This document shows, piece after piece, positions 34,327 to 44,999 of a stretch of 64,000 nucleotides of DNA. Origin of the DNA: Acidimicrobiia bacterium. Its GTDB lineage: Bacteria; Actinomycetota; Acidimicrobiia; Acidimicrobiales; Bin134. Where the stretch lies: positions 62,001 to 126,000 of the forward strand of contig JAJEGM010000038.1 in NCBI GenBank assembly GCA_022819825.1. The letters run 5' to 3'. The notes under the pieces were generated by a model, which ran no database searches, was not told the origin of the DNA, and saw only the letters and a list, made by a program, of their open reading frames with translations. How positions within the stretch are numbered: position 1 is the stretch's first letter; every line of letters starts with the position of its first letter. A program made the translations under genes and the position numbers.

Positions 34327-36169
34327 CGGCCAGCGCCTCGCGGGCCGTCTCCGCTATGCCGGCGGCGTCGAGGCCGCAATCGGCCAGGATCTGGTCGGGC
34401 TTGCCGTGGGGGATGTACTCGTTGGGCACGCCCAGCACCCGGATAGCGGGCACGGCACCCTCGCGGCCCGAGTGGGCCAGTTGGTGGGCCACAGAACTGC
34501 CCGCCCCGCCCTCTCGCCAACCGTCCTCAATAGTCACAACCGCCCGATGGCGGGCGGCGTCGGCCAACATGTCCTCGTCTAGAGGCTTGACGCTGCGCAC
34601 GTCCCACACGGTGGTCGACACGCCGTCGGCCTCCAGCAGTTCGGCAGCTTCTTCTGCCGGGGCCAGCATCTTGCCCACCGATAGCAGGCACACGTCGGCG
34701 CCTTCTTTCACCTTGCGACCCGTGAGGCCGAACCCCACTTGGTCTTCGGGCACCGATGGGGCCGCGGTTTTGGCCCACCGTATGGCCACTGGTCCGGTGG
34801 TGATTTCCAAGGCGTCGTGCAGCATCTGCTGAAGCTCTTGGTAAGACGAGGGGGCCAGCACAGTCATGCCGGGAATCTTGGTGAGCAGCACCATGTCGAG
34901 CACCCCGTGGTGCGACGCCCCGTCGTCGCCGGTGATGCCGGCCCGGTCCAGGCAGAACACCACCGGCTGGTTGTGCAGGCCCACATCGAGGTTCACCTGG
35001 TCGATGGCTCGGGTCAAGAATGTGGAGTAGATGGCCACCACCGGGCGGAGCCCGCCCATGGCCATGCCTGCGGCGGCGGTCACGGCATGCTGTTCGGCGA
35101 TGCCCACGTCGAAGCACCGCTCCGGGAACCGCTCGGCGAACGGCAACAGCCCGGTGGAGTCGGGCATGGCCGCAGTGATGGCCACTAGCTCAGGACGGGC
35201 CTCGGCCTCTTTGATCAGCGCAGTGGTGAAAGCCTCGGTGTAGCTGCCCGGCTTGGCGTACGACGTGTCGTGCATGTTCTTGACCGGATCGTTCTCAGCC
35301 GGTGCATACCCTCGGCCCTTTTGGGTGAGCACATGCACCAAACACGGTCCCTCGAGATGGGACACCCGGCTGAACACCCGCTCCAACTTGCCCAGGTCGT
35401 GGCCGTCGAACGGTCCGAAGTAGCTGATGCCCAACTCGTCGAAGAACGTGCGGGGCTCCACCATCTCCCGCACCGCGGCCTTGGCGGCCCCCACGGTACG
35501 GCCGGCCAGATCGCCCACCCAGGGGATGTTCTGAAGAACCTTGCGTACCTGGTTGTCGGTGCGGACATACCGGGGGTCCATCCGCACCCGCAGCAGGCTC
35601 TCCGACAGCCGGGAGACGGTGGGGGCATAAGAGCGTCCGTTGTCGTTGAGCACCAGGGTCACATTGCACCCTGAGTGTCCGATGTTGTTGAGCCCCTCGA
35701 AGGCCACCCCCCCGGTGAGGGATCCGTCGCCCACCACGGCGATCACCCGCCGCTGTTCGCCACCGGCGGCTTGCTGTGCCGTGGCCAGGCCGTGGGCGTA
35801 GCTCAACACGGTGGAGGCGTGGCTGTTCTCGATCCAGTCGTGGGGGGACTCCTCCCGGCTCGGGTATCCCGACAGGCCGCCGGGTTGGCGCAGCGTCTTG
35901 AACTGGTCGGTCCGCCCTGTGAGCATTTTGTGTACGTAGGCCTGGTGGCCGGTGTCCCACAGGATGATGTCGCGGGGAGAGTCGAACACCAGATGAAGGG
36001 CCAGCGTCAACTCCACAACGCCCAGGTTGGAGCCCAAGTGGCCTCCGGTGGAGTTGACGGTCTCGACGATGAACTCTCGGATCTCCTCCGCAAGCTCGGT
36101 TAATTCTTCGTCACCCAGTCGGCGCAGATCAGCGGGACAGGTGACCTTGCGTAAATGATTGGTGTCCAT
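34316..36169 (-). CDS. dxs: 1-deoxy-D-xylulose-5-phosphate synthase
   Basis: A 617-residue TPP enzyme. GHLGSNLGVVELTLALH opens it, VVGDGSLTGGVAFEGLNN is the TPP/Mg motif near residue 150, and DVGIAEQHAVTAAAGMA with DRAGITGDDGASHHG form the pyrimidine-binding half. It condenses pyruvate and glyceraldehyde-3-phosphate, the first step of the MEP isoprenoid pathway in the cytoplasm. I start it at the ATG at 36169, where GGGAGGGAA lies just upstream and the family N-terminus begins. The isoprenoid product supports the polyprenyl-phosphate enzymes in this window (uppP). Confidence 0.97.
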   Translation of the reverse strand: MDTNHLRKVTCPADLRRLGDEELTELAEEIREFIVETVNSTGGHLGSNLGVVELTLALHLVFDSPRDIILWDTGHQAYVHKMLTGRTDQFKTLRQPGGLSGYPSREESPHDWIENSHASTVLSYAHGLATAQQAAGGEQRRVIAVVGDGSLTGGVAFEGLNNIGHSGCNVTLVLNDNGRSYAPTVSRLSESLLRVRMDPRYVRTDNQVRKVLQNIPWVGDLAGRTVGAAKAAVREMVEPRTFFDELGISYFGPFDGHDLGKLERVFSRVSHLEGPCLVHVLTQKGRGYAPAENDPVKNMHDTSYAKPGSYTEAFTTALIKEAEARPELVAITAAMPDSTGLLPFAERFPERCFDVGIAEQHAVTAAAGMAMGGLRPVVAIYSTFLTRAIDQVNLDVGLHNQPVVFCLDRAGITGDDGASHHGVLDMVLLTKIPGMTVLAPSSYQELQQMLHDALEITTGPVAIRWAKTAAPSVPEDQVGFGLTGRKVKEGADVCLLSVGKMLAPAEEAAELLEADGVSTTVWDVRSVKPLDEDMLADAARHRAVVTIEDGWREGGAGSSVAHQLAHSGREGAVPAIRVLGVPNEYIPHGKPDQILADCGLDAAGIAETAREALAVKA

Positions 36170-36198
36170 TTCCCTCCCTGCGGGTTGGGCGATCCAGG

Positions 36199-36996
36199 TT
36201 ACCCGCGGTCTCGCCACGCGTGGTAGCCCCGTGCTGCCGCCCAGCCCACGCCCAAAGCGCCCAGCCCGCCCACCGCGTCGATCCAGTAGTGGTTGGCGGT
36301 CACCACGATGGCGAACAGGGTGAGCCAGGGGTAGGCGGCGATGGCCCATTTGCCCACTGGGTACACCAAATGCTTGCGCAACGCCAGATAGCACCACATG
36401 GCCCAGGCGAAATGGAGGCTGGGCATGGCGGCGTACTGGTTGGAGAGCGTTTCGGCCGCGCCCGAGGTGAACGACCACAGTCCGCCCAACTCGGTCACCG
36501 TGTCGACATACCCGGTTTCGGCCAGATCGCCGCCGTAGCGCCCGCCCACCGACAGCAAGCGAGGGGGCATGAGCGGGAACAGGGCGAACCCCACCAGGGC
36601 CGAGCCGGTGGTCAAGAGCCCGGTGGTGCGCCAGAACGGGTAGTGCCGGGGGAAGCGCCAGTAGAGCCAGATGAGGGTGAACGCAGTGACCGCGAAGTGG
36701 AATAGCCCGTAGAACAGGTTCCAGAACTGGATGAACGCCACCCATCCTATGAACAGGTCTTGGAGGTCGCGCTCGAAATACAAGCCGATGCTGCGCTCCC
36801 AGTCGATCACCAGCTCCGCGTTGGCCTGCGCTTTACCCGGCTCCACCGCGGCGCTCCCGAACTGGTTGCGCACCCAGGAGTAGATGCCGTAGAAGGCCCC
36901 GATGACCGCCAGCTCCAGGTACCAGCGGGGCCGGGTCCGGCTCTTGGCCATACCACGTCGTCGCAGCGTGCCCGACTTCAGCGAGGAGAGCGTCAT
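36199..36996 (-). CDS. PAP2-superfamily membrane phosphatase/phosphotransferase
   Basis: A 265-residue polytopic protein with about six helices. The PAP2 catalytic residues lie in AAMPSLHFAWAMW and ANHYWIDAVGG, while the first basic motif is weak, as in the inositol-phosphoryl-transferase-like (PAP2_3) branch. It would hydrolyse or transfer a lipid-linked phosphate at the outer face of the membrane. The gene starts 21 bp after the LPG_synthase_TM gene and ends 29 bp before dxs, so all three may be one transcript. Confidence 0.87.
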   Translation of the reverse strand: MTLSSLKSGTLRRRGMAKSRTRPRWYLELAVIGAFYGIYSWVRNQFGSAAVEPGKAQANAELVIDWERSIGLYFERDLQDLFIGWVAFIQFWNLFYGLFHFAVTAFTLIWLYWRFPRHYPFWRTTGLLTTGSALVGFALFPLMPPRLLSVGGRYGGDLAETGYVDTVTELGGLWSFTSGAAETLSNQYAAMPSLHFAWAMWCYLALRKHLVYPVGKWAIAAYPWLTLFAIVVTANHYWIDAVGGLGALGVGWAAARGYHAWRDRG

Positions 36997-37017
36997 GGCT
37001 CCGGGTGTCAGCGGCGG

Positions 37018-38013
37018 TCAGCGCTCATGGCGGGAGCGCGAGGCCCGTTGCCAGTGGCGGCCGCCGAAGACCAGCGCCGGCAAACCCACCAGGCTGCCGG
37101 CCACGGTGAGGAAGTAGAGCAGCAGCCCCATGGCGATAGCCCGCTCGTCGATCACGCCCAAGTCGTGGAGGAAAAACACCAAGGCCACCTCCCGCAGGCC
37201 GAGCCCTCCCAGGCCGAAGGGCAGCACCTGGAAGATGAGCACGGCGGGGATGAACGCCATCAGCTCGGTGGGCCCCAGGCCGTCGATCCCCACCACCTTG
37301 GCCGCGCACCCGGCGGCGGCCAGCATTATCCCCTGATAGACGAAGGCGGTGATCAGCACCCGGCCGGTGTCGCGGGGCTTGGCCCGCAGCTCGTCGATGC
37401 CCATGTGCAGCCCGTTCACGAACCGGACCCAGCCGTTGCGCCGGCTGACCCATCGGCCGAACCACTGATTGCCCACCAGCAGCAGGATCAGTCCGAGAGC
37501 CAGCAGGGTGAGGCCGGCGGTAATGGCCGCCACTCGGGAGGGGGCGCCCAATCCCCGCAGCTCTTCGTCGAGCACCAAGCCCAACAGGGTGAACACCGGC
37601 AGCACGATCCAGCCGCTGAGCCGCTCCAACAGCACCGACGCGAAGCTGTGGGGGCCGTCGCCGGTGTCGTTGGAGAGGCGGGATGTCCGCAGCACGTCGC
37701 CCCCCACCGTGGTGGGCACGAAGTTGGAGATGAACATTCCCGCCATGTAGTGCGAGAACATGCGCCGGGGCTTCACTTGCAGTCCCAAGGCCACAGCCAC
37801 CTCATACCACCGGGCGGTGGCCGCCATGTTGCCCATCACGGTGAGCATGAGCGCCCCGATCAGCCAGAACGGCGTGGTCGAGTTGAAGTCGGGCCACAGT
37901 TGACCGGCGTCGAACGAGGGCAGCCGCCAGATCAACAAGAAGAACAGGGCCACGCTGATGCCCACCCGGAGCACGATGCTGAGCACGCGGCGGGTGGTGT
38001 GCTTCTCAGTCAA
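37018..38013 (-). CDS. LPG_synthase_TM (UPF0104) membrane protein
   Basis: A 331-residue protein with about eight membrane helices. FISNFVPTTVGGDVLRT and the later FGLGGLGLREVAL loop are hallmarks of the lysylphosphatidylglycerol-synthase transmembrane family. The soluble aminoacyl-transfer domain of MprF is absent, so it is more likely a lipid flippase-type or unknown membrane protein than an LPG synthase. It starts with TTG at 38013, without a clear ribosome binding site. It probably leads the operon with the PAP2 and dxs genes. Confidence 0.88.
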   Translation of the reverse strand: MTEKHTTRRVLSIVLRVGISVALFFLLIWRLPSFDAGQLWPDFNSTTPFWLIGALMLTVMGNMAATARWYEVAVALGLQVKPRRMFSHYMAGMFISNFVPTTVGGDVLRTSRLSNDTGDGPHSFASVLLERLSGWIVLPVFTLLGLVLDEELRGLGAPSRVAAITAGLTLLALGLILLLVGNQWFGRWVSRRNGWVRFVNGLHMGIDELRAKPRDTGRVLITAFVYQGIMLAAAGCAAKVVGIDGLGPTELMAFIPAVLIFQVLPFGLGGLGLREVALVFFLHDLGVIDERAIAMGLLLYFLTVAGSLVGLPALVFGGRHWQRASRSRHER

Positions 38014-38135
38014 GTCCGGTCTCGCAAACGTGAAGGGGTGACTCCGGGCACGCGCCAGCAGTTGAGGCGGCCATCGGGGTCATTCAATAAAGGCTATTGC
38101 CCCGCCGCGCCCCTATGGAGGTTACGGTGAGGCCA

Positions 38136-39770
38136 ATGTCGGGAGAACAAGTCAACGGCCACGGAGGCGATCAGGTGCTGGCCGCCTTGGCCCCTTTCGG
38201 AGTGCAGGAGCTGTTCACCCTGTCGGGGGGCCACATCTTCCCGTTGTACGACGCGGCGGTGAAGCAGGGCGATGTGGTGCTCTACGACGTTCGCCACGAG
38301 CAGACCGCTGTCTTCGCTGCCGAGGCGCTGGCCAAGCTGACCCGCCGTCCGGGGGTGGCCGCGGTGACCGCCGGGCCCGGGGTGACCAACTCGGTGAGCG
38401 CGGTGACCACCGCCTGGCTCAACGGCGCGCCGCTGGTGGTGCTGGGGGGCCGGGCCCCGGAGGCCCGCTGGGGGTCGGGCTCGCTCCAGGAGCTCGACCA
38501 CGTGCCCATCCTGGCCCCGGTCACCAAGCGCTCGCTCACCGCGGGGGGCGGCGACGATCTGGCCACCGCCACCTATCGGGCCGTGCAAGCCGCCATGACC
38601 CCTCACCGGGGCCCGGTGTTCGTGGACTATCCCATGGACGTGATCTTCTCCGAGGGCTCCGGCACCGTGCCCGACGAGCCCATGCCGGTGGGCGAGGCGC
38701 CCAACCCCGACGGGGTGGCTGCGGTGGCCGACATGGTGGCCGCCGCCCGTCGTCCCGCAGTGCTGGTGGGCACCGACGTGTATTGGGACGGCGCCTGGGA
38801 TGCGCTTCGGGCCTGGGTGGAAGCCCAGCGGCTACCCGCCTTCGCCAACGGCCTGGGCCGGGGATGCCTGCCCGCCGACCACAAGCTGTTCTTCAGCCGC
38901 ACCCGGCGGATGCTGCGCTCCGATGCCGATCTGGTGATTGTGGCCGGCACCCCGCTCGACTTCCGGCTCTCGTTTGGCCGGTTCGGCGATGCCCAGGTGG
39001 TGCATCTGACCGACAGCGCGGAGTCGGTGTCGGCCCACGCCCAGCCGGCGGCGACGGTGTCGGGCGATTTAGTCCAGATGCTGGGTGCGCTGGCCGACGG
39101 TCCTGCGCCGGCCCACCCCGCTGAGCGCGACCAGTGGGTAGTCCAACTGCGGGACACCGAGGACGCCGCTCGGGCCGAGGATGAGGATCTGCTGACGGCG
39201 GCGGCCGATCCCATCTTGCCCACCAGGGTGTACGGGGAATTGCGCCAGGTGCTGGATCGGGATGCGGTGATGATCGGCGACGGCGGCGACTTCGTCTCCT
39301 ACGCCGGTCGATTCGTGGACTCCTATCTGCCCGGCCACTGGCTCGATCCCGGTCCGTACGGCTGTTTGGGAACCGGGATGGGCTACGCCATGGCCGCCCG
39401 GGTGGCCCACCCCGACCGTCAGGTGGTGCTGCTGTTGGGCGACGGGGCGGCCGGGTTCTCGCTGATGGACGCCGATTCGCTGGTGCGCCACAACCTGCCG
39501 GTGGTCATCGTGGTGGGCAACAACGGCTGCTGGGGCTTGGAGAAGCATCCCATGCGCCAGATGTACGGCTACGACGTGGCCGCCGACCTTCAAGAGGGGT
39601 GCCGCTACGACCAGGTGGTGACCGCCCTGGGCGGGGCCGGGGAGACCGTGGAGCGCCCCGACCACATCGCCCCCGCCCTCAAGCGGGCCCTCGACGCTGG
39701 GGTTCCCTACGTGGTGAACGTGATCTGCGATCCCGAACACGCCTACCCCCGCCGCTCCAACCTCGGCTGA
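38136..39770 (+). CDS. Acetolactate-synthase-like TPP enzyme
   Basis: A 544-residue thiamine-diphosphate enzyme. The catalytic glutamate is in VRHEQTAVFAAEAL, and LLLGDGAAGFSLMDADSL plus GNNGCWG make the TPP/Mg motif. It belongs to the IlvB/oxalyl-CoA-decarboxylase/2-hydroxyacyl-CoA-lyase group. No ilvN, ilvC or leu gene is adjacent, so a branched-chain biosynthetic role is not supported. I choose the ATG at 38136 because GTGAGG precedes it; ATG 38115 is in frame but lacks a ribosome binding site. Confidence 0.87.
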   Translation: MSGEQVNGHGGDQVLAALAPFGVQELFTLSGGHIFPLYDAAVKQGDVVLYDVRHEQTAVFAAEALAKLTRRPGVAAVTAGPGVTNSVSAVTTAWLNGAPLVVLGGRAPEARWGSGSLQELDHVPILAPVTKRSLTAGGGDDLATATYRAVQAAMTPHRGPVFVDYPMDVIFSEGSGTVPDEPMPVGEAPNPDGVAAVADMVAAARRPAVLVGTDVYWDGAWDALRAWVEAQRLPAFANGLGRGCLPADHKLFFSRTRRMLRSDADLVIVAGTPLDFRLSFGRFGDAQVVHLTDSAESVSAHAQPAATVSGDLVQMLGALADGPAPAHPAERDQWVVQLRDTEDAARAEDEDLLTAAADPILPTRVYGELRQVLDRDAVMIGDGGDFVSYAGRFVDSYLPGHWLDPGPYGCLGTGMGYAMAARVAHPDRQVVLLLGDGAAGFSLMDADSLVRHNLPVVIVVGNNGCWGLEKHPMRQMYGYDVAADLQEGCRYDQVVTALGGAGETVERPDHIAPALKRALDAGVPYVVNVICDPEHAYPRRSNLG

Positions 39771-39803
39771 CGGCCCCTGTTCCCGGTTCGGACGGGATGT
39801 CGG

Positions 39804-39809
39804 TAGGCT
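39804..39809 (+). promoter_or_regulatory. Candidate -10 box TAGGCT upstream of tldD
   Basis: TAGGCT lies 25 nt before the GTG of tldD, giving a start site near 39816 and a short leader that includes GGGAGA. Here transcription appears leadered, unlike other TAGGCT sites in the window. Confidence 0.35.
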
Positions 39810-39834
39810 ACGGCGTCGAGGCAAGGGAGAAGCT

Positions 39835-41226
<1,392 letters not shown>

Positions 41227-41266
41227 CGGCTCGCCGACCGAGGTTGACTTTCGACAGGACCGCAGC

Positions 41267-42613
41267 GTGAATCCCGAGGAGCTGTTGGAGATCGCCGAGC
41301 GCATCGTGGGCTGGGGGCGCGACGGCGAGCAGGTCGAGGCAGTGGTCGGCCACAGCCAGGAGACCGAGGTGCGGGTGTACGAGGGCGAGATCGAGTCGCT
41401 GTCGGTGGCCGAGTCGCAGGGTGTGGGCATCCGGGTGATCGCCGACGGCCGCCAGGGGTTCGCCCACGCCGGCACCCTCGATCCCGATGTGCTGGAGGAG
41501 ACCCTGGCCGAGGCCCGCGACAACGCCGTGTTCGGCTCACCCGACGAGTTCTTCGGCCTGGCCGAGCCCGACGGGGTGGACCCCCCAGTGCTCGATCTCT
41601 ATCACGAGGCCCTCCTGGAGGTGAGCACCGAGTCCAAGATCGACATGGCTCTGGAGTTGGAGCGAGCGGTGCGAGCCGGCGACCCCCGCATCGTGGGAGT
41701 GGAGTCGGCCGACTACGGCGACGCGGTGGGCGCCGACGCCATCGCCACTACCACCGGCATCCGCAGCACGGGCAGGGACACCTCGTGCTATCTCACCGCC
41801 TACTCGCTGGCCTCGGAGGGCGACGAGACCCAGACCGGCTTCGGGTTCTCGGTGGGCCGCGAGCCCTCCGTTCTCGACGTGGGGGAGGCCGCAACCGACG
41901 CGGTGGAACGGGCCACTCGGATGCTGGGGGCCACCCAGCCCCCCACCGAGCGGGTCACCGTGGTGCTGGACCCATTCGTCTCCGCCCAGTTCCTGGGCAT
42001 CATCGGGGGCACTCTGTCGGGCGAGGCGGTGCTCAAGGGCCGGTCGCTGTTCGCCGACCGCTTGGGCGACCAGGTGGCCGCCGCGGGCGTCACTCTGGTG
42101 GACGATCCCACCAACCCGGAGGCGTTCACCGCATCCGACGCCGACGGCGAGGGACTGGCCACCCGGCGCAACCTGCTCATCGGCGGCGGCCAACTCGAGC
42201 GGTTCCTGCACAACAGCTACACCGGCCGGCGCTCGGGCACCGCATCCACCGGCTCGGCGGTGCGGGGCTACGCCAGCACCCCCGGCGTGGGCTGTCAGGC
42301 GCTGTCGCTGGTGCCCGGCGATCGTTCCCCCGACGAGCTCATTGCCGGTATCGACAACGGAGTGTTGGTGCAGGGAGTGTCGGGGTTGCACTCCGGGGTG
42401 AACCCGGTTAGCGGCGACTTCTCCACCGGGGCCGAAGGGCTGCGCATCCGCAACGGCGAGTTGGCCGAGCCGGTGAGAGAGATCACCATCGCCTCCACAC
42501 TCCAGCGGATGCTGCTCGATGTGGCTGCGGTGGGATCCGACCTCACCTGGCTGCCCATGAGTTCGGCCGGGGTGACGCTGGTGGTGGCCGAAGTCACCAT
42601 GTCCGGGGCGTAA
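41267..42613 (+). CDS. pmbA: TldE/PmbA protease partner subunit
   Basis: A 448-residue PmbA/TldE-type protein. It keeps the shared N-terminal fold (VRVYEGEIESLSVAESQGVG) and C-terminal YASTPGVGCQALSLVPGD and VSGLHSGVNPVSGDFS, but lacks HExxxH, as expected for the non-catalytic partner. It starts at GTG 41267 with AGGA 7 nt upstream, and ends 15 bp before uppP. TldD and TldE act as a heterodimer. Confidence 0.93.
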   Translation: MNPEELLEIAERIVGWGRDGEQVEAVVGHSQETEVRVYEGEIESLSVAESQGVGIRVIADGRQGFAHAGTLDPDVLEETLAEARDNAVFGSPDEFFGLAEPDGVDPPVLDLYHEALLEVSTESKIDMALELERAVRAGDPRIVGVESADYGDAVGADAIATTTGIRSTGRDTSCYLTAYSLASEGDETQTGFGFSVGREPSVLDVGEAATDAVERATRMLGATQPPTERVTVVLDPFVSAQFLGIIGGTLSGEAVLKGRSLFADRLGDQVAAAGVTLVDDPTNPEAFTASDADGEGLATRRNLLIGGGQLERFLHNSYTGRRSGTASTGSAVRGYASTPGVGCQALSLVPGDRSPDELIAGIDNGVLVQGVSGLHSGVNPVSGDFSTGAEGLRIRNGELAEPVREITIASTLQRMLLDVAAVGSDLTWLPMSSAGVTLVVAEVTMSGA

Positions 42614-42628
42614 TCGCTGGTAGGGGCC

Positions 42629-43465
42629 ATGTCGGTCCTGCATGCCATATTACTGGGCATCGCTCAGGGGCTGACAGAGTTCCTGCCGGTGTCCTCTAGC
42701 GGGCACTTGCAGATCATCCCCTGGCTTGCCGATTGGAACGACTTCGAGGGCCGCGACGACCTCGAGAGAGCATTCGATGTGGCCCTCCACCTGGGCACGC
42801 TGGTGGGATTGGTGGCCTGCCTGCGCCGAGAGGTGTGGGCGCTGTTGCGAGACGGGATTGCCGCGGTGGTCGATCGCCGAAGCCCGATGACCGCCGACGG
42901 ACGGCTGGGGTGGCTGTTGGTGTTGGCCACCGTGCCGGCCGCCGCGGTGGGGGTGGGGCTGCGGTCGGTGATCGACGAGGCCGACGATGAGATTTGGCTC
43001 ACCGCGGTGATGCTGGGCGTCTTCGGCCTCCTCCTGTGGTGGGCCGATCGACGCCAGGGCCAGCGCCACACCGAAGACGTCGGAGTGCGCGACGCCGTGC
43101 TGCTGGGGTTGGCCCAGGCCTGCTCGCTCCAGCCGGGGGTGTCGCGCTCGGGGGTGATCATCACCGCCGGGCGGCTGCTGCGATACGACCGCGAGGCCGC
43201 GGCCCGGCTGGCCATGCTCATGAGCGTGCCGGTGATCGCCGGGGCGGGCGTGTACCTGTTCATCGACATAGGCGGGTGGGGAGGCATCCCCGCCGATGCC
43301 CGAGCCGCATTCGCCTGGGGAATGGCCGCCTCGGCGGTCACCGGGTTCGCCGCAGTCAAGGGGCTGCTGGCCCTGGTGCGCACCCGCAGTTTCGGCCCGT
43401 TCGCCGTCTACCGGGTGTTGGTGGCCCTGCTGGTGCTCAGCTTGATCGCCGCATCGGTGCGGTAG
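42629..43465 (+). CDS. uppP: Undecaprenyl-diphosphatase
   Basis: A 278-residue polytopic enzyme. GIAQGLTEFLPVSSSGHLQI is the first catalytic box, with the essential glutamate and serines, and QPGVSRSGVIITAGRLL is the second. It dephosphorylates undecaprenyl diphosphate to recycle the lipid carrier for peptidoglycan and glycopolymer synthesis. It gives bacitracin tolerance in other species. The gene follows pmbA by 15 bp and probably shares its transcript. Confidence 0.96.
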   Translation: MSVLHAILLGIAQGLTEFLPVSSSGHLQIIPWLADWNDFEGRDDLERAFDVALHLGTLVGLVACLRREVWALLRDGIAAVVDRRSPMTADGRLGWLLVLATVPAAAVGVGLRSVIDEADDEIWLTAVMLGVFGLLLWWADRRQGQRHTEDVGVRDAVLLGLAQACSLQPGVSRSGVIITAGRLLRYDREAAARLAMLMSVPVIAGAGVYLFIDIGGWGGIPADARAAFAWGMAASAVTGFAAVKGLLALVRTRSFGPFAVYRVLVALLVLSLIAASVR

Positions 43466-43471
43466 AAACCG

Positions 43472-44113
43472 TCACCCTTGCTGCACTAGGGCCAGGGTGA
43501 TTGAACCTTGGACCACGGCCGAGGCCACGGGGAGCAGCTCTTGGTCGGCCACCGCGATGGTGACGGCGTGCTCGGCTCGAGCAGTCACCACTGCGGCGTT
43601 GGCCACGGTGAGAGTTGCTTGGGTTTGGGCGCCGCTCTCATCGGAGATCGGCAAGGTCACCAGCACATCCACCCGGTCACCGGGAGCCAGTGGGGGCATG
43701 GCGGTGTGGGCGGGAACGGCCACCTCGATGCGATCACCGATGGGGATTCCCCCCAGTCGGGCCGCGGTCACCATATCGCCGACGTGAAGAGCAGCCGAGG
43801 CCACCTCGTTGCCGGTCAAAGCAGAAATTGCATCGGGCGGCAGCACCAGCGCGGGGTATCGGCGGGTCTCGGTGTTCTCCTCGTCCAGCGGTTGTCCGGC
43901 CTCAATGGTCTGGGTGGCCACCACTACCGGGGTGAGCTCCCCTAAAGAGGGGCCACCCCCGGCCATCCCGGCAATGGCCGCCACCGCCAAACCGGTTATC
44001 GCCGCGGCCCCGGCCACCACCAGCCAATAGCTGCGTCGCCCGCCCGGCAGCCGGGCCAGCAGGGATCCTCGCCACGTCAGGGGTTGGCCGACACTTTCAG
44101 CAGATGCGTCCAC
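43472..44113 (-). CDS. SAF-domain protein (CpaB/RcpC-like)
   Basis: A 213-residue protein. One membrane helix lies at about 29-50 (SYWLVVAGAAAITGLAVAAI) and is followed by a SAF domain (VVATQTIEAGQPLDEENTETR) and a GDRVDVLVTLP segment, as in CpaB/RcpC pilus-assembly proteins. No other tad/flp pilus gene is present, so it may be an orphan envelope protein. It starts at GTG 44113, with GGAGGAG upstream. Its stop lies 6 bp from the convergent uppP stop. Confidence 0.82.
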   Translation of the reverse strand: MDASAESVGQPLTWRGSLLARLPGGRRSYWLVVAGAAAITGLAVAAIAGMAGGGPSLGELTPVVVATQTIEAGQPLDEENTETRRYPALVLPPDAISALTGNEVASAALHVGDMVTAARLGGIPIGDRIEVAVPAHTAMPPLAPGDRVDVLVTLPISDESGAQTQATLTVANAAVVTARAEHAVTIAVADQELLPVASAVVQGSITLALVQQG

Positions 44114-44189
44114 CGGCGCGCTCCTCCAACCGGTTTCGGAAGGGGGAAGCGTCGCTCAGGTTAGCTGCGGTTTGAGTCGTTGGGAAGGG

Positions 44190-44990
44190 TCAGGATGAGG
44201 GCAGCGGTGGCTCGATGTCGTTGGTCTGTGCGGAGCAGTCGGGCAGGTTGTGGGCGATGGCCCGAATGGCGCCGAAGAGCACGGCTCGCATTCGGTCGAC
44301 GTTTTGGGCGAAGAAGGCGAACACCTCGTCTTGGGTGACCGGCTCGATGTCGGGATCGTCGTCCAAGCCGACGTCGTAGTCGGTGACCAAGGCGGCGGTG
44401 GCATAGCAGATGCCCAGCTCGGCGGCGAGGGCCGCCTCGGGGTACTGGGTCATCCCCACCACGTCCCAACCGTTGTCGCGGAACCAGCGGGACTCGGCCC
44501 GAGTGGAAAAGCGGGGGCCCGAGATCACCGTCATGGTGCCCCCATCGTGGGCGGTCATGCCCTCGACGCGGGCGGCGCCAAGCAGCGCCTGGCGGAGCTC
44601 GTCGCAGTAGGGGTCGGCCAGCGAGACGTGGTTGGTGACGGTGTCGAAGTAGGTGTCGGCCCGGCCCGAGGTGCGGTCGACCAGTTGGTCGCACACCACG
44701 ATGTGGCCAGGAGCCAGTTCACGACGCAGCGAGCCGCAGGCGCTGGGTCCGAAGATGGCCCGCACTCCCGCTTGGCGCAGTGCCCACAGGTTGGCCCGGT
44801 AGTTGACCTTGTGGGCCGGATATCGGTGGCCGGGGCCGTGGCGAGCCAGAAATACCACCTCGATATCGTCTACCAAGCCGATGGTGAGCGGACCCGACGG
44901 TGGTCCGAACGCTTCGTCGCCCGGGACTTCTACGGCGTCATCCAGAAGGGAGTAGAGACCGGAGCCGCCGATGACGCCGATCTCGGGCAT
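44190..44990 (-). CDS. mtnP: S-methyl-5'-thioadenosine phosphorylase
   Basis: A 266-residue nucleoside phosphorylase. GVIGGSGLYSL binds phosphate, PAHKVNYRANLWALR is the MTAP hallmark, and GMTQYPEAALAAE forms the base/ribose site. It phosphorolyses methylthioadenosine from polyamine or SAM metabolism to adenine and methylthioribose-1-phosphate. It follows the FmdB-type gene by 9 bp and is probably co-transcribed with it. No mtnA or other salvage gene lies nearby. A purine-nucleoside phosphorylase activity cannot be excluded. Confidence 0.92.
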   Translation of the reverse strand: MPEIGVIGGSGLYSLLDDAVEVPGDEAFGPPSGPLTIGLVDDIEVVFLARHGPGHRYPAHKVNYRANLWALRQAGVRAIFGPSACGSLRRELAPGHIVVCDQLVDRTSGRADTYFDTVTNHVSLADPYCDELRQALLGAARVEGMTAHDGGTMTVISGPRFSTRAESRWFRDNGWDVVGMTQYPEAALAAELGICYATAALVTDYDVGLDDDPDIEPVTQDEVFAFFAQNVDRMRAVLFGAIRAIAHNLPDCSAQTNDIEPPLPSS

Positions 44991-44999
44991 GGCTGGCGA

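Noticed and set aside
37018-38013. Full lysylphosphatidylglycerol synthase (MprF)
   Set aside because: The soluble aminoacyl-transfer domain is missing; only the transmembrane half is present.
36760-38130. A 456-codon plus-strand frame under the PAP2 and LPG_synthase_TM genes
   Set aside because: It is rich in Gln, His and Gly and has no recognisable motif, while the minus strand encodes two recognisable membrane proteins.
38136-39770. Biosynthetic acetolactate synthase (ilvB)
   Set aside because: No regulatory subunit or other branched-chain gene is adjacent, and TPP enzymes of this group have several functions.
43472-44113. A tad/flp pilus locus
   Set aside because: Only the SAF-domain protein is present; no secretion ATPase, pilin or TadB/C genes flank it.
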